In this document: positions 6,262-6,266 of the stretch, piece by piece | Position numbering within the stretch: the first letter of the stretch is position 1 | Layout of the letters: every line of letters starts with the position of its first letter | Origin: Betaproteobacteria bacterium UBA2592 | Lineage (GTDB): Bacteria > Pseudomonadota > Gammaproteobacteria > Burkholderiales > Rhodocyclaceae | NCBI GenBank assembly: GCA_002340095.1 | Contig: DDKS01000030.1 | Span: 1-6,266, forward strand | Direction: 5' to 3' | Length of the DNA stretch: 6,266 nt | Made by a program: the position numbers and the translations under genes | The notes under the pieces: generated by a model | Database searches by the model: none | The model's input: the letters and a program-made list of their open reading frames with translations, nothing else | What the model was told of the DNA's origin: nothing

Positions 6262-6266
6262 GGTTT
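6107..6266. repeat. A+T-richer inverted-repeat element (dispersed, MITE/REP-like), reaches the window edge
   Basis: After the MshJ-like stop, base composition falls from about 70% to roughly half G+C. The left arm reads AAACCTC (6113-6119) followed by accacagagacacaaagac (6120-6138). The right arm reads gtctctgtgcctctgtggt (6235-6253), whose reverse complement matches the left arm at 17 of 19 positions, then six unpaired bases and GAGGTTT (6260-6266), the exact complement of AAACCTC. Further imperfect pairing continues inward (for example AAAAAC at 6153-6158 with GTTTTT at 6222-6227), leaving a loop of about 60 bases. No transposase is present, so if mobile it would be non-autonomous. Similar CACAGAGACACAGAG-type repeats are, from memory, common in environmental bacterial genomes. 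Whether copies exist elsewhere in this genome cannot be seen here, and the right end may lie beyond the window. Confidence 0.7.
6122..6145 (+). repeat. Three tandem 8-base units CACARAGA in the left arm
   Basis: cacagaga (6122-6129), cacaaaga (6130-6137) and cacagaga (6138-6145) are head-to-tail copies differing at one base. The right arm carries two complementary units, tctctgtg (6236-6243) and cctctgtg (6244-6251). The inverted repeat is therefore built from short direct repeats, which would let the arms pair in more than one register. Confidence 0.8.

Overview
The window is about 70% G+C, almost entirely coding and read entirely on the + strand. Base composition, codon use and the gene set point to a Gram-negative proteobacterium, most likely a betaproteobacterium such as a Rhodocyclales-type organism. 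That lineage is inferred from composition and gene content only.

Positions 1-6106 hold five tightly packed genes of a type IV pilus / type II secretion-like assembly machine, best matched to the MSHA (mannose-sensitive haemagglutinin) pilus family. In order they are: a membrane-anchored TPR protein in the MshN position, whose 5' end lies outside the window; MshE, the assembly ATPase, with two N-terminal cyclic-di-GMP-binding-type MshEN motifs; MshG, the PilC/GspF-type inner-membrane platform protein; a 489-residue protein with a large cytoplasmic domain, one membrane span and a periplasmic domain (the MshI/GspL or PilM-plus-PilN layout); and a 198-residue protein with the MshJ/PilO/GspM layout. 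The junctions are ATGA overlaps or gaps of 2 bases, so this looks like one translationally coupled operon. The ATPase would power the process, MshG would couple it to pilin movement in the inner membrane, the MshI/J-like pair would form the periplasm-spanning alignment complex, and the TPR protein would help assembly from the periplasmic side.

Positions 6107-6266 are different. The fifth gene ends in another ATGA overlap with a good ribosome binding site, as if a sixth gene (an MshK/PilP-like protein would be expected) should begin at 6103. Within about ten bases of that ATG the sequence changes to a much more A+T-rich element. It has imperfect inverted-repeat arms of CACAGAGA-type 8-mers, with AAACCTC at the left outer edge and its complement GAGGTTT at the last bases of the window. 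It looks like a short non-autonomous dispersed repeat inserted at the start of the next operon gene, and it leaves a 52-codon open frame made mostly of repeat sequence. This junction is the most unusual part of the window. Pilins, prepilin peptidase and secretin are not visible here.
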